Source: Microvirga ossetica
GTDB lineage: Bacteria; Pseudomonadota; Alphaproteobacteria; Rhizobiales; Beijerinckiaceae
Reading direction: 5' to 3'
Assembly (NCBI RefSeq): GCF_002741015.1
Contig: NZ_CP016616.1
Location: forward strand, 2,823,501-2,887,500
DNA length: 64,000 nucleotides
Shown here: positions 25,963 through 34,228 of the stretch, one piece after another
Layout: each line of letters opens with the position of its first letter
How positions within the stretch are numbered: position 1 is the stretch's first letter
Translations under genes and position numbers: made by a program
Notes under the pieces: model-generated
Told to the model about the DNA's origin: nothing
What the model saw: only the letters and a program-made list of their open reading frames with translations
Databases searched by the model: none

Positions 25963-26685
25963 TTAAGAAGCGCATTCCTTGCGGGCGTGCTCCAGGGCCT
26001 TGCCGAAGCCGTTCAGGGAATAGCGGTCGGTCAGGCTCGAGCCGCGGGCCGACTGCGTCTTGACCGTCAGGCTGCCGCTGCGGGCCATGGTGGCGATGGC
26101 CTGGCCCTCCTCGGCGGGGTTCTTCAGCCAGGCATTGGCAGTCTTGGTGACGAGCGCATAGGACGCGTTGCCGACCGCGGCTTCCGCCGGGCCGTTCTCC
26201 TTGGCGGTGAAGCCAAGCACCAGGGCGACCTCGTTCCGCACGTTCTCCGCCGGGCGGAACGACACAAAGAGATAGGCGGGGTCCCGGGTCAGATTCTTCG
26301 GCAGCCGGTCCTTGGGCTGGCTGAGCGCGTAGCAGATCTTGGAACGACCGGTCTGGGCCGTGTAGACGCCCCAATCGCCGTAGGAGGTCAGGAGCGAGGC
26401 GCCGCCCGGACCCGTCGCGGCTTGGGCCGGTCTGGCTGCCGTGGCCGCCGCTCCGGCCGCGACACCCGCCGCTGCCGCTCCTGTGGGCTTGGCCGCGTTG
26501 GTCCTGACCGTCGGTGCAGGCTTGGCGGCAGGCTTTGCCGCCGGCGCCGGCTTGGCCGGAGTCGAACGGGTCGAGGGCTGCGTCGAACGCTGGGACTGAG
26601 CCTGAGCTGCAGGCCCGGTTCCGATGACGATAAGGGCGGAAAGGATGCCCGCGGCGATGCCGCGCTGAAGGAATGCAGGAGTCAT
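25963..26685 (-). CDS. Invasion-associated locus B (IalB) family periplasmic protein
   Basis: A 240-aa protein with a signal peptide (GIAAGILSALIVIGTGPAAQAQ), a long Pro/Ala/Thr-rich linker (about 35-90), then the IalB fold: YGDWGVYTAQTGRSKICYAL and SLNGFGKALEHARKEC, with two Cys that may pair. IalB was named for Bartonella erythrocyte invasion, but the family is general in Rhizobiales and its activity is unknown. An ATG at 26697 is an alternative start. It is a single gene. Confidence 0.87.
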   Translation of the reverse strand: MTPAFLQRGIAAGILSALIVIGTGPAAQAQSQRSTQPSTRSTPAKPAPAAKPAAKPAPTVRTNAAKPTGAAAAGVAAGAAATAARPAQAATGPGGASLLTSYGDWGVYTAQTGRSKICYALSQPKDRLPKNLTRDPAYLFVSFRPAENVRNEVALVLGFTAKENGPAEAAVGNASYALVTKTANAWLKNPAEEGQAIATMARSGSLTVKTQSARGSSLTDRYSLNGFGKALEHARKECAS

Positions 26686-26993
26686 GGGGCGGACCATACA
26701 AGCGGATGGTTAAGAACTCTTCACCATCTCCGTTAAGGCTGCGCCAAACGATTGGCGATGCGTCGAAACGCGGCGGTGGTCAAAGCATGGCGCTTTCACC
26801 TAAACCGCAGCCCAATAAAAAGGGCCGCCGAGGCGACCCAAACGCAGTGTTACTGAAAATGGTTGCTTATTGTTACCAAAGGAAGAGGAGTTAAAATCAC
26901 TTTTCTTGCAACAGAATCACTTATACCGCTAAGAGATAACATTGCAATAAGTCAATATTCCTTCTTCTGAATTCTATCCTACCTCGTCCAAGC
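26686..26993. other. AT-richer intergenic region, possible small ORF
   Basis: 308 bp, with a clearly AT-rich stretch from about 26860 to 26980, unlike its surroundings. A 35-codon frame at 26787-26894 (+) starts MALSPKPQPNKKGRRGD and ends in a basic tail. It lacks a good ribosome-binding site, so I do not call it as a gene. No repeat of the families seen elsewhere. Confidence 0.4.
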
Positions 26994-27389
26994 TCAAGCT
27001 TTCGCCGCATCCTCCGCGCGGTCTTCCAGGGCCTCGCGGGCCCGCGCACGGTGCTCCTCGGTGATGGAGCCGGCGACCTGCGTGATCGCAGCGGCGAGGA
27101 CGGCCGCGTCGTCGGCGAAGCCGAACAGGGGCAGGAGATCGGTGATCGCATCCGCCGGGAAGACGAAATAGGCGATCGCGCCAAGGAGAATCAGCTTCAC
27201 CCGGCTCGGCGTCGACGGATCAGTGGCGCAGAAGAAGGCGGCGACGAGATCCTCCGCGAAGGGGATCTTGCCCGCGACGCGCTTCAGCTTGGCCCAGAAG
27301 CGACGCTTGAGACCCTCCTCGTCCCGTGTCGCTTGGCGCATGGCCTCCATCTCGGCCTTGCTGAAAGGCTTCATGAAGGGTTCACTCAT
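26994..27389 (-). CDS. DUF1232 (YkvA-like) membrane protein
   Basis: A 131-aa protein with the DUF1232 core: KIPFAEDLVAAFFCATDP, then LILLGAIAYFVFPADAITDLLPLFGFADDAAVL. The YFV.P.DaitDllP motif is the family hallmark. One or two membrane segments. Function unknown; YkvA-like proteins are common small membrane proteins. It diverges from the dehydrogenase gene 81 bp away. Met6 is an alternative start. Confidence 0.88.
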   Translation of the reverse strand: MSEPFMKPFSKAEMEAMRQATRDEEGLKRRFWAKLKRVAGKIPFAEDLVAAFFCATDPSTPSRVKLILLGAIAYFVFPADAITDLLPLFGFADDAAVLAAAITQVAGSITEEHRARAREALEDRAEDAAKA

Positions 27390-27470
27390 CTCAACTCTTC
27401 CTTCCGTAATCTCCGGTTCCCGCCTGCGCGAGGATACCCTAAGACATCTCCTGACACAGGGAGAAAAGCG

Positions 27471-28256
27471 ATGAAGCTCGACAAACTGATGGCAGCCATC
27501 GTCACCGGAGGCGCCTCCGGCCTCGGCGAGGCCACGGCCCGCATGCTCGCCGCAAGCGGCGCCAAGGTAGCCATTCTCGATATGAACGCGGAGCGCGGCG
27601 ACGCGGTTGCGCGCGAGATCGGAGCCGTCTTCTGCCTATGCGACGTGACCGACGAGGCCTCCATCGATTCGGCGCTGGCCGCGGCCCGCGCCGTCAACGA
27701 CGTCGAGCGCATCCTGGTCAATTGCGTCGGCATCGCGCCGGGCAAGCGCACCGTCGCGAAGAAGCGCGAGACGGGCGAGCTTATCCCGCACGACGTGCCA
27801 AGCTTCCGCCGTGCGGTCGAGATCAACCTGATCGGCACCTATGCCATGATCTCGAAATGCGCGACGGCCATGGCCGCGCTCGACCCCGTGACGCCGGATG
27901 GCGGGCGCGGCGTCATCGTCAACACCTCGTCGGTCGCGGCGCAGGATGGGCAGATCGGCCAGGCGGCCTACGCCGCCTCCAAGGGCGGCGTGCTGGGACT
28001 GACGCTGCCCGTCGCCCGCGACCTGTCGGGCTTCGGCATCCGGGTCATGACGATCATGCCGGGCCTCTTCCACACGCCGCTCTTCGAGGGTATCGCCGAG
28101 GATTACCGCAAGGCACTCGAAGCCAACGTGCCGTTCCCCTCGCGCTTAGGAAGGCCCGAGGAATATGCGAAGCTGGTAAAGGCGATCATCGAGAACGACA
28201 TGCTCAACGGCGAAGGCATCCGCCTCGACGGCGCCCTGCGCATGCAGCCGAAGTAA
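27471..28256 (+). CDS. Short-chain dehydrogenase, 3-hydroxyacyl-CoA dehydrogenase type (HSD10-like)
   Basis: A 261-aa SDR with NAD loop VTGGASGLGEATARML, NCVGIAPGKR in place of NNAG, Ser in VNTSSVAAQDG and Tyr-Lys in YAASKGG. The segment IRVMTIMPGLFHTPLFEG is typical of the HSD17B10/3-hydroxy-2-methylbutyryl-CoA dehydrogenase group, which acts in branched-chain and fatty acyl-CoA oxidation. The ATG at 27471 follows GGGAGA. No other beta-oxidation gene is adjacent. Confidence 0.87.
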   Translation: MKLDKLMAAIVTGGASGLGEATARMLAASGAKVAILDMNAERGDAVAREIGAVFCLCDVTDEASIDSALAAARAVNDVERILVNCVGIAPGKRTVAKKRETGELIPHDVPSFRRAVEINLIGTYAMISKCATAMAALDPVTPDGGRGVIVNTSSVAAQDGQIGQAAYAASKGGVLGLTLPVARDLSGFGIRVMTIMPGLFHTPLFEGIAEDYRKALEANVPFPSRLGRPEEYAKLVKAIIENDMLNGEGIRLDGALRMQPK

Positions 28257-28364
28257 AGCCTCCGGGTCCGATTTAAAACCGATAAAGCACCAAACCCTCA
28301 TTCTTCGAGACGGTCGCTCCGCGAACTCCTCAAAGTCTGACCCGATATTCGGCAATCCCCTAAG

Positions 28365-28470
28365 CCCTCATCCTGAGGAGCAGCGAAGCTGCGTCTCGAA
28401 GGATCAGGGCGCCTCCAGTGCGCGCTGATCCTCCTTCGAGACGCAGCTTCGCTGCTCCTCAGGATGAGGG
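28365..28470. repeat. Palindromic intergenic repeat, family A (full copy)
   Basis: A 106-bp near-perfect palindrome: CCCTCATCCTGAGGAGCAGC ... GCTGCTCCTCAGGATGAGGG, with inner arms GCGTCTCGAAGGATCAG and CTGATCCTCCTTCGAGACGC. It lies 20 bp left of the IS target site. Confidence 0.92.
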
Positions 28471-28510
28471 AGAGATTTATGAGCCAGACTCTCAGCTCGA
28501 CTTTGGCCAT

Positions 28511-29866
28511 TTATGCTGGATAGCAGAGTGTCGCCGTCAATCGCTTCAGAACATCGATTTGGCCTTTTGTCATGTTGGCGGGCCGGCGTGACGCATCAGA
28601 AACTGCGGCGGCCCAGAGCGAGCGTCGGACGGCCGCCAGAGCATCGCTGAAGGTGATGGTGCGCTTATTGTACCAAGCGGCACACTGCGGGCGAGCCAAG
28701 CGCCGAATGGCGGGGTCAGCGGTCCAGAGACTGACCAGCGAGAACAGCCCCAGCAGGGCTGGTGTCGTGCGGGCGATCGCCTTGTCCGACCATTGGCGTT
28801 GCGTCTCCATCCCCAGGTGTCTGCGAGCCTCGGCAAAGGTCACCTCGGTGCTCCAGCGCCGCACGAACCAGCGCACGATCTCAAGAGGATCGGCTTGCAG
28901 GTCCGTACACAGAAACGCCTGTGGCTTGAGGAGGCCGGCCACGTCCCGCACCAGAACATAGCGGATCGGCACGTGCTTGCCGGGATGGTGCCAGATCGCC
29001 GTGCCCGAGATGAACTCAATCAGGCGTTCGCCACCGCCGTACCAGCCGTCGACCCAAACCTGCCGCCACGCCGTCTTGGGATTGGCCAGGCGTTCGGCCA
29101 GGCTCGGAAGACGTTGACCAACAACGCGAGGGCGTCCTCGGGTTCCGGGCCGACGGCGCGGAGCCGGCGTGAACAGGCGCGCATCCAGGCGCAGGCGCGT
29201 GATCATGCACAGGCGATGCCGAACCGCGTTCAGCAGCTCAATCGCCGCGTAGCTCTGATCAGCCACTGCCACGAGGCGCCGGTCCGGCAGCCAGCGGGCG
29301 ACCTGGAGAAGGGCTTGTCGGGCCCAGTCCGTGAGCGCCTTGTGACGCTGGCGATGCTCACGCGAGAAGCGCTCGGAGGGCGCCAGCACCGTCAGGAAGG
29401 GCAAGGCCCACACGCGACCGGCCCACGGGATGGGAGCGAGCATCATGATGGACAGCCAGCGCAATCCCGAGGCTTTGACGAAGTGGCCATGGGAGGAGCG
29501 GACCGGATCCCGGTAGATGCCACGGGCCCTGATCCGGGCACCCCAGCGACGCTCAAGGGTGTCATCCAGGCCAATCACCACTGGCCCGGTCGGCACAAAA
29601 GCTGCCACCAGCAGGCCGAGCAGACGGCGCGCCACCTCGCGGCTGGACCACTGGTTGCGGTTGAGCACACGGTGATAGTTCGTGAAGCTGCGGGTGCGGG
29701 CGAGGCCAACAACGGTGAGCATGGCCGTGACGGTGCGACGGCCCGGGGTGAGAAGAGCCCCCAGGACGAGCACAAGGGCATGGCGGAAGGTTGGTCCGGT
29801 CAGGCCGGACCGGAACGGAGCCAGCCAGGTGGACAGGAGGTCAGGAACATGGGGCTGGACGGGCAT
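28511..29866 (-). CDS. IS701-family DDE transposase
   Basis: A 451-aa transposase with the DDE residues of the IS701/DDE_5 group: Asp in VVIGLDDTLERRWG, Asp in LVAVADQSYAAIELL and Glu in RRWSTEVTFAEARRHLGME. Full length with no frameshift, so it may be active. The stop codon lies one base from the left inverted repeat. The ATG at 29866 is used; a TTG six codons upstream is also in frame. It is transcribed divergently from the accessory gene. Confidence 0.93.
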   Translation of the reverse strand: MPVQPHVPDLLSTWLAPFRSGLTGPTFRHALVLVLGALLTPGRRTVTAMLTVVGLARTRSFTNYHRVLNRNQWSSREVARRLLGLLVAAFVPTGPVVIGLDDTLERRWGARIRARGIYRDPVRSSHGHFVKASGLRWLSIMMLAPIPWAGRVWALPFLTVLAPSERFSREHRQRHKALTDWARQALLQVARWLPDRRLVAVADQSYAAIELLNAVRHRLCMITRLRLDARLFTPAPRRRPGTRGRPRVVGQRLPSLAERLANPKTAWRQVWVDGWYGGGERLIEFISGTAIWHHPGKHVPIRYVLVRDVAGLLKPQAFLCTDLQADPLEIVRWFVRRWSTEVTFAEARRHLGMETQRQWSDKAIARTTPALLGLFSLVSLWTADPAIRRLARPQCAAWYNKRTITFSDALAAVRRSLWAAAVSDASRRPANMTKGQIDVLKRLTATLCYPA

Positions 29867-29911
29867 GGCCACGATCTCCCACAATCAGGCTCAAGAGCCT
29901 GGGAGGTCGCC

Positions 29912-30571
29912 ATGGCCGAAATGGGTCGGACCGAGATCCTGACGCGCTATCGTCATCTCCGCGCGATCAGCACCCACCATCACAACGAGGCTCTTCGCTG
30001 CGTACCGGATTCGGCCCTGATGGAGCAGGCGCGCCGGCTGGGGCTCACGGCTGGCAAGATGCTGGTGGCCGAGAGCCTGGACGAGGTGACGTTGGCCTAC
30101 GACCTGGCTCTCTACACCGCCCCGCCGGGCCGCTCGCGCGGGATGGACCGCTATACCCGCAACGCTGTCGTGGTGCCCGGCTCGGATGAGGACGTGATGC
30201 TGCAGGCTCTGCTGCGGGCCCGCTTCTCGGTCTGGCGGGTTGAGCGTCGCCACGAGACGGCCGGCTTGGTGGTGCTGGATCTCATGCGCCAGGAAGAGGT
30301 TTGGCTGGTCGATGAGCATCTGGAGCAGACGGCTCATCCTGGCACATCGCTGGCGATGCGGCTGAGTACTCCGGAGGCCTTTGCGATGACGTGTGGGGTT
30401 GTCGTGCCGGTGGATGTGGAGATGATGGAGGAGGTGTTCGACACCATGCTGGAGCGCGTGCATGGCGATGCCGACGCAATTGCCAATGATCGCCGGTTTG
30501 CTACCGCAATCTATCGGATTGCCGTAATGGACGCGCTCATGAGCCTTGTGAGATTTGCCGATCCGGACTGA
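29912..30571 (+). CDS. Unknown accessory protein carried inside the IS701-like element
   Basis: A 219-aa protein that I do not recognise. It has a GGGAGG ribosome-binding site five bases before the ATG, and it ends 29 bp before the right inverted repeat. The N-terminal half is helical and charged (MAEMGRTEILTRYRHLRAIS, ALMEQARRLGLTAGKMLVAE), then VVLDLMRQEEVWLVDEHLEQ and MTCGVVVPVDVEMMEEVFDT. No DDE, HTH, recombinase or resistance signature is evident. Its position between the transposase and the terminal repeat makes it part of the mobile unit. It could be a transposition regulator or a passenger. Confidence 0.8.
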   Translation: MAEMGRTEILTRYRHLRAISTHHHNEALRCVPDSALMEQARRLGLTAGKMLVAESLDEVTLAYDLALYTAPPGRSRGMDRYTRNAVVVPGSDEDVMLQALLRARFSVWRVERRHETAGLVVLDLMRQEEVWLVDEHLEQTAHPGTSLAMRLSTPEAFAMTCGVVVPVDVEMMEEVFDTMLERVHGDADAIANDRRFATAIYRIAVMDALMSLVRFADPD

Positions 30572-30615
30572 CCCGCAGGTGGCCTACTGGCCCGCGAAAT
30601 TGGCCAAAGTCGAGC

Positions 30616-31044
30616 TCAGGATGAGGCTGAGGGAGAAGCTTCCCGGTTCTCGGAAAAGCTTTCGAGATCCGGCGTGCAGAGCCAGTGCTCGCGACGCTTG
30701 GCCCACAATTCGTAGGTCGGCGTGAACAGGTTGGGCTCGTCGAAGGCGCCGAGCCTGATTTCGATCTCGATATCGGAATACCGAGCGAAGACCTGCGAGC
30801 CGCATATCGGGCAGAAGCAGTCCTCTGTCTTGGGCGTTGCGGACCAGCTCCGGAAATCTCCCGAAATCGTGACCTGATCGACGGCGAAGATCACGTAGGC
30901 GCTGACGGGTGCGCCGCTGATCTTGCGGCAGGTCATGCAATGGCAGAGCCCCACGCGCTTCGGCTCGCCGCGGGTCGCGAAGGTGAGCTGCCCGCAGGCG
31001 CAGCCTCCCGTGCGGATGCGTGTCTCGGTCCGTGTCTCAGTCAT
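30616..31044 (-). CDS. GFA-family (glutathione-dependent formaldehyde-activating/Mss4-like) zinc protein
   Basis: A 142-aa protein of the GFA/CENP-V fold with zinc ligands GGCACG, LCHCMTCRK and CFCPICGSQVF (three CxC/CxxC pairs), and the SGAPVSAYVIF block. Enzymatic formaldehyde activation is established only for a few members, so the substrate is unknown here. It lies three bases after phhB and is probably cotranscribed. Its TGA stop falls within the target duplication of the IS701-like element. The tail SPSASS is encoded partly by repeat sequence. Confidence 0.88.
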   Translation of the reverse strand: MTETRTETRIRTGGCACGQLTFATRGEPKRVGLCHCMTCRKISGAPVSAYVIFAVDQVTISGDFRSWSATPKTEDCFCPICGSQVFARYSDIEIEIRLGAFDEPNLFTPTYELWAKRREHWLCTPDLESFSENREASPSASS

Positions 31045-31047
31045 GGC

Positions 31048-31362
31048 CTATCGCCTCGCCAGCCCGGCGGCCATCTGGTCCATGCGCTGCGCGAGCTCGA
31101 TGTCGCGGCGCGTCAGGCCCTTGGCGTCGTGGGTGGAGAGCGTCACATCGACCTTGTTGTAGCTGTTGGACCAGTCCGGATGGTGGTTCATCGCTTCGGC
31201 CGCGAGCGCGACGCGCGTCATCCAGCCGAAGGCCGCGTTGAAATCCTCGAAGACGAAACGCTTGTGCAGGGCATCGCGGCCTTCGACGAGCGTCCAGCCA
31301 TCGAGGGCGGGCAGGAGTTCGGAACGTTCAGTCTCGGTCAATCGGGGCATGGGCGGCTTCAT
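31048..31362 (-). CDS. phhB: 4a-hydroxytetrahydrobiopterin dehydratase (pterin carbinolamine dehydratase)
   Basis: A 104-aa protein with the PCD/DCoH motif [20 protein letters not shown] and the preceding [21 protein letters not shown]. It recycles the pterin cofactor of aromatic amino acid hydroxylases; bacterial members may also act in other pterin pathways. Normal length. Met5 is an alternative start. No phenylalanine hydroxylase gene is present in the window. It is upstream of the GFA gene. Confidence 0.94.
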   Translation of the reverse strand: MKPPMPRLTETERSELLPALDGWTLVEGRDALHKRFVFEDFNAAFGWMTRVALAAEAMNHHPDWSNSYNKVDVTLSTHDAKGLTRRDIELAQRMDQMAAGLARR

Positions 31363-31424
31363 CGTGAGGACGGGTCAGCCTTAGTGATGCAGCGGCAGGG
31401 CGATGTTTCAAGGGCTCAGCCCTT

Positions 31425-31523
31425 GATGTCATTCCCGGCCGGAGCGCAGCGGAGGGGAAGGGAACCCACAGCGCCGACCGTGTGAATGGATCCCCTTCCC
31501 GCACTTCGTGCGCCGGGGATGAC
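31425..31523. repeat. Palindromic intergenic repeat, family C
   Basis: Left arm 'gtcattcccggccggagcgc' and right arm 'gcacttcgtgcgccggggatgac' with 'gaatggatccccttcccgc' between. It lies between phhB and yeiH. Confidence 0.78.
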
Positions 31524-31532
31524 ATGGAGGGC

Positions 31533-32549
31533 TCACGGCAGCCCGAGCAGCCGGATCAGCGCGAGACTGATGGTGATCAGCACCAGGAGCGAGAGTGTCA
31601 CGGCGAGCGTCACCCGCCCGCCGACGCGGCCGAGAACCCGCAGATCGACCCCGAGGCCGAGCGCCGCCATGGAGATGATCGTGAGAAGCGTCGCGACCGG
31701 GCTCGCGATGCGTAAGAGCGCGTCGGGAATGAAGCCGAGGGAGCGCAGCACGGCGAGGCTTAAGAAGCCGAGGATGAACCAGGGCACCAACCGGCTCCAG
31801 GACAGGCGCATTGTCGCTTCCGTCGCCCCGCGGCCCGCGACCAGCGAGAGGCCGATCACCACCGGGCCGAGCATCAGCACACGCACCAGCTTCACCAGGG
31901 TGCCGAGCTGGGTGCTGATCGCGCTCACCGGCATGGTCGCCGCGAGAACCTGCGGCACCGCATAGACGGTGAGACCGGCAAGCACGCCGTATTGCGTGAG
32001 CGACAGATCGAGGATCGGCACCAGCAGCGGCAGGGCGAGAACGACGACGACGCCGAGGATCGCGGTGAACGCGATGGAGGAGGCGACATCCTGCGGCTTT
32101 GCGCCGATCACGGGCGCAACGGCGGCGATGGCGGAGTTGCCGCAGATCGCGTTGCCGCAGGCGACCAGCACCGCCATGCGCCAAGGCAGGTCGAGCCAGC
32201 GGCCGAGCGCGTAGCTCGCGCCGATCGCCAGCGTCACCACGACGGCGATGCCGAGCATCAATCCGAAGCCCGCCTCGAGCACCGCCTGGGCGCTGATCGA
32301 TGCCCCGAGCAGCATCACGGCGATCTCGAGCAGGGTTTTGGCCGAGAAGCCGATGCCGGGAACCCAGCGCGTTCCGGGCGTCCAAAATGTTCTCGTCGCT
32401 GTGCCGAGCAGGATCGCGATGACGAGCGCCTCGAGCCAGGGCCGCCCCGTCCAATGCTCCTCGAGCCGCTGCAGGAGAATGGCCGCAAGCGCGATCGCCG
32501 CGCACAGGGCGATTCCGGGCGCCAGTTGCGCGATGCGGTTGCGGTTCAT
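31533..32549 (-). CDS. YeiH/UPF0324 family putative transporter
   Basis: A 338-aa polytopic membrane protein with about ten hydrophobic segments. The family core is ACGNAICGNSAIAAVAPVIGA, with LEIAVMLLGASIS and MAALGLGVDLR. Members are often named sulfate exporters (YeiH), but evidence for substrates is thin. It is a single gene between two family C repeats. Normal length. Confidence 0.9.
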   Translation of the reverse strand: MNRNRIAQLAPGIALCAAIALAAILLQRLEEHWTGRPWLEALVIAILLGTATRTFWTPGTRWVPGIGFSAKTLLEIAVMLLGASISAQAVLEAGFGLMLGIAVVVTLAIGASYALGRWLDLPWRMAVLVACGNAICGNSAIAAVAPVIGAKPQDVASSIAFTAILGVVVVLALPLLVPILDLSLTQYGVLAGLTVYAVPQVLAATMPVSAISTQLGTLVKLVRVLMLGPVVIGLSLVAGRGATEATMRLSWSRLVPWFILGFLSLAVLRSLGFIPDALLRIASPVATLLTIISMAALGLGVDLRVLGRVGGRVTLAVTLSLLVLITISLALIRLLGLP

Positions 32550-32628
32550 GGGGGTTCGTTCTGTTTTGTCTGCCTATCGGAGGGGCTAATCGCAGGACCG
32601 AAAGGATGCAAGCGCGAAACGCGTTCGT

Positions 32629-32728
32629 GTCATCCCCGGCGGCCGAAGGCCGGAAAGGGGATCCACTGGCACGCTCGGCGCTATGGATTCCCTTCCCCTC
32701 CGCTGCGCTCCGGCCGGGAATGACAGGG
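32629..32728. repeat. Palindromic intergenic repeat, family C
   Basis: Left arm 'gtcatccccggcggccgaag', right arm 'gctccggccgggaatgacag', centre 'ctatggattcccttcccctc'. It lies between yeiH and the histidine phosphatase gene. Confidence 0.8.
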
Positions 32729-32739
32729 GAGAACGTTAC

Positions 32740-33330
32740 TCAGGACACAAACCCATCCTCGATGGTGCGCCAATCCTGCGTCAGCGCGAACGTGTCGCGG
32801 TCGATGCGGATGAAGCAGCCGCCGCCCGGATGGGAAGGACGGCTTTCCCGTCCGATCTCGACCTTCTGCAGGTGCGCGGTGAGCAGGCAGCCGACGCCGC
32901 CGTGCGATACCACGACGATGTCGCCGGAGGTCTCGTCTTCGCGCAGGATCCGACTGACCGCATTCACGATGCGCGTCTGCGCGTCGATGGCGCGCTCCCA
33001 GCCGCGGATGCTCTCATGCGGATTGCCGAAGAACTCGCGCACCACGTCCCAGAATTCCGGCGGCGCGATGAAGCCCGTCGACGAGCGGTCGTTTTCGCCC
33101 AACGCCTCGTCGGTGTCGTAGGACAGGCCGAGCCGCTCCGCCACGATGGCGGCGCCGTCCATGGCCTTGCGCTCGGTGCTCGCATAGACGGCGGAGACAT
33201 CTCTGTCCGCAAGCCGCTCGGCAAAGCGCTCCATGCGCGCGCGCCCGGTGGCGTTCAGGGGCCATTCGGGAACGGGCCGGTCGGGGTCGATGACCACCTC
33301 GGGATGGGTGAGGAAGATGAGCGAAGCCAT
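32740..33330 (-). CDS. Histidine-phosphatase superfamily protein with altered RHG motif
   Basis: A 196-aa protein with the phosphoglycerate-mutase-like fold (LNATGRARMERFAERLADRD, AVYASTERKAMDGAAIVAERLG, VVVSHGGVGCLL). The usual RHG(E/Q) at the start is THPEV here: the catalytic His9 is kept, but the preceding Arg and following Gly are replaced by Thr and Pro. The second His (VSHGG) is intact. The Arg change could weaken phosphate binding, so the activity is uncertain. Start chosen at the Met before SLIFLTHPEV. Confidence 0.84.
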   Translation of the reverse strand: MASLIFLTHPEVVIDPDRPVPEWPLNATGRARMERFAERLADRDVSAVYASTERKAMDGAAIVAERLGLSYDTDEALGENDRSSTGFIAPPEFWDVVREFFGNPHESIRGWERAIDAQTRIVNAVSRILREDETSGDIVVVSHGGVGCLLTAHLQKVEIGRESRPSHPGGGCFIRIDRDTFALTQDWRTIEDGFVS

Positions 33331-33366
33331 GGGCGCGGTGTAACTCCCCTGCACGGTCGCGTCGAG

Positions 33367-33903
33367 TCAGCTCAAGGGATAGGCGGCCTCGACCACATAG
33401 GGCCCGCCGCCGACCGAGGCGCGCGAGGAATAGAGCACGAAGCGCTCGGCGGTGAAGGCGAGCTTCGGGAAATGACCGCGTATCGCGATGTAATCCGCCA
33501 CATCGATGGGCGAGGCGTTCTTCAGCCGCGCGAGGGTCACATGCGGCGTGAACTTGCGCGTTTCCGGCGGCAGGCCGACCTGGCGCAGGAGCCGCTCCTG
33601 CTCCGCCTGCAGCGCGTTCAGTTCGCCGTTGCCGGATGTGCGGACGAAGACCGCGCGGGGCTTTCCGCCGCCGAAGCTGTCGAGTCCGTCGATGGTGATG
33701 CTGAGCGGATGGCGGGCGCGGGTCTCACCGAGGATCGAGGTGACGTCGTCCGCCATGCGGTCGTCGATGTCGCCGATGAAGCGCAAGGTGAGATGATAAT
33801 TCTCGGGGTCGACCCAGCGTGCGCCTGGCAACCCGCCGCGAAACTGCGACAGGGCGAGGGTGATTTCGGGCGGGATCTCGATGCCGGTGAACAGGCGTGG
33901 CAT
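33367..33903 (-). CDS. thpR: RNA 2',3'-cyclic phosphodiesterase (LigT/ThpR)
   Basis: A 178-aa 2H phosphoesterase with both HxTx motifs: HLTL at residues 37-40 and HVTL at 121-124. It opens 2',3'-cyclic phosphates on RNA ends. The start MPRLFTGIEIPPE is typical. The ATG at 33903 follows GGGAGGTG. It lies 36 bp upstream of the histidine phosphatase gene on the same strand. Confidence 0.94.
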   Translation of the reverse strand: MPRLFTGIEIPPEITLALSQFRGGLPGARWVDPENYHLTLRFIGDIDDRMADDVTSILGETRARHPLSITIDGLDSFGGGKPRAVFVRTSGNGELNALQAEQERLLRQVGLPPETRKFTPHVTLARLKNASPIDVADYIAIRGHFPKLAFTAERFVLYSSRASVGGGPYVVEAAYPLS

Positions 33904-34228
33904 GCGGCACCTCCCGAGGCTTGCTGACAAAGCGTCAGACGATTGGTGACGGGGTTTGTTCCGGTTTGTCGAGCGTCATCCCGGACGGCGTAAGCCGATC
34001 CGGGATCGCTTTAATAAGGTGGCGCTGGAAACTCGACTGTCATCCCCGCGCAGGCGGGGATCCATAACTGCGACGCTTTAAGGACGAGTGAGCAGCGTCT
34101 TGCCTCTTTCTGCAACGTCAGTGGTTATGGATCCCGGGCTCCGCTGCGCGGCCCCGGAATGACAGTGGTCTGCTCGTCGAGCGATCCCGGATCTCCGCTG
34201 CGCTCCGTCCAGGATGACGCTGTACCCA
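33904..34228. repeat. Nested palindromic repeats (family C inside a related palindrome)
   Basis: 325 bp without a gene. The outer arms are 'gcgtcatcccggacggcgta' (about 33975) and 'cgctccgtccaggatgacgc' (about 34200). The inner family C copy runs from 'ctgtcatccccgcgcaggcg' (about 34038) to 'ccccggaatgacagt' (about 34166). Confidence 0.82.

Larger units (their letters stand above)
28496..30614. mobile_element. IS701-like insertion sequence with an accessory gene
   Basis: A 2119-bp element bounded by the perfect 14-bp inverted repeat CTCGACTTTGGCCA (28496-28509) and TGGCCAAAGTCGAG (30601-30614). It is flanked by a 5-bp direct repeat CTCAG (28491-28495 and 30615-30619), the likely target duplication. 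It carries a transposase on the minus strand and a divergent 219-aa gene on the plus strand, 45 bp apart. Joining the flanks restores 'gagccagactctcaggatgagg', almost the sequence at 25911-25932, so the element entered an intergenic repeat. The right TSD contains the stop codon of the GFA-family gene. Both ends are intact. Confidence 0.9.

Noticed and set aside
28793..30571. 592-codon plus-strand frame covering the IS701 region
   Set aside because: The first 373 codons are antisense to the transposase. Only the part from the ATG at 29912, which has its own ribosome-binding site, is kept.
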